DNA of 64,000 nucleotides, from contig JAUZOO010000002.1 in assembly GCA_030706405.1 (NCBI GenBank), positions 253,167 through 317,166 of the forward strand. Direction: 5' to 3'. The stretch is from Bacteroidota bacterium. Lineage in GTDB: Bacteria; Bacteroidota; Bacteroidia; Bacteroidales; JAAUTT01. The position numbers were made by a program, and so were the translations under genes. Positions 63,741-64,000 of this stretch are shown piece by piece. The notes under the pieces are model-generated. The model had not been told where the DNA came from. It saw nothing but the letters and a program-made list of their open reading frames with translations, and ran no database searches. Position 1 is the first letter of the stretch. The number at the start of each line of letters is the position of its first letter.

Positions 63741-64000
63741 ATGGATAAAAAAGTAGTAATCATCACCGGAGCGTCATCAGGTATCGGATTAGCTTGTGCC
63801 ATAGAGTTTTCAGGCTATGGCTATAAAGTGGTTATGGCGGCCCGGAATATCGATAAGCTATCTGTAATACAACAAGAAATTCTAAAGAGCAATCCTGATA
63901 TTCTTGCACTTAAAGTGGATGTTTCTATTGAGGAAGATTGCAAAAGACTTGTTGAAGAAACAATAAATAAATTCGGACGAATAGATGTTCTGATTAATAA
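63741..64000 (+). CDS. Short-chain dehydrogenase/reductase, partial (C-terminus outside window)
   Basis: The frame runs from ATG 63741 to the window end (86 codons). KKVVIITGASSGIGLACAIE is the SDR cofactor-binding loop (TGxxxGIG), and RIDVLIN at the cut end is the start of the NNAG block. The catalytic Tyr-x3-Lys lies beyond the window. The substrate cannot be inferred. Confidence 0.9.
   Translation, partial: MDKKVVIITGASSGIGLACAIEFSGYGYKVVMAARNIDKLSVIQQEILKSNPDILALKVDVSIEEDCKRLVEETINKFGRIDVLIN

Overview
The window is chromosomal DNA of a member of the Bacteroidota, most likely an anaerobic fermenting Bacteroidales/Marinilabiliales-type bacterium (inference). The evidence is a SusC/TonB-type outer-membrane receptor with a carboxypeptidase-like N-terminal domain, two secreted proteins with type IX secretion C-terminal domains, Bacteroidota-only families (DUF4301, a DUF6913-like protein, an 89-aa conserved protein), several copies of the Bacteroidota -7 promoter element TAnnTTTG, and a coenzyme-A based fermentation set.

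Layout. 0-5.3 kb: truncated TonB receptor, YjbQ-like enzyme, indolepyruvate:ferredoxin oxidoreductase iorAB. 5.3-6.6 kb: AT-rich island with one orphan membrane gene and a patch of degenerate inverted repeats. 6.6-13.5 kb: DUF4301, an orphan OmpR-type regulator behind a striking TTAAC dyad, an HPt/receiver pair, acyltransferase, nitrilase, glutathione peroxidase, a tiny winged-helix protein, a LysM-containing DUF1571 protein and a nitroreductase. 13.5-22.1 kb: envelope genes (peptidase/propeller/barrel fusion, ridA, lptD, amidase, MCE protein). 22.1-33 kb: dnaA with a DnaA box, yigZ, pyrBI, a binding lipoprotein and a secreted serine protease, ligA. 33-37 kb: secreted M1 peptidase, Usp protein, Crp/Fnr regulator.

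37.2-50.3 kb is the most unusual part: a 12-gene, one-direction chemosensory cluster (receiver, 602-aa coiled-coil protein, STAS, CheY, CheA, CheW, CheR, histidine-kinase-like protein without its His, CheD, CheB, membrane GAF/PAS protein, hybrid kinase with damaged ATP site). It has all adaptation enzymes but no recognisable methyl-accepting receptor and no flagellar gene. The coiled-coil protein carries a CheZ-like motif, and three proteins of the cluster end in a similar short acidic tail closing in E-[L/I]-F.

50-57.6 kb: FKBP isomerase, cold-shock protein, SDR, then the leftward fermentation block pta, hydroxyacyl-CoA dehydrogenase, ackA, ptb, buk, which would make ATP from acetyl-CoA and butyryl-CoA. 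57.9-64 kb: a YdiJ-type FAD/Fe-S oxidoreductase, a 750-bp low-coding region holding two clusters of a repeated operator-like element (ATTACnnnTGTAAC) next to an HTH repressor gene, pyrD, tRNA-Lys, and a truncated SDR. No insertion sequence, prophage module, CRISPR array or rRNA was seen.
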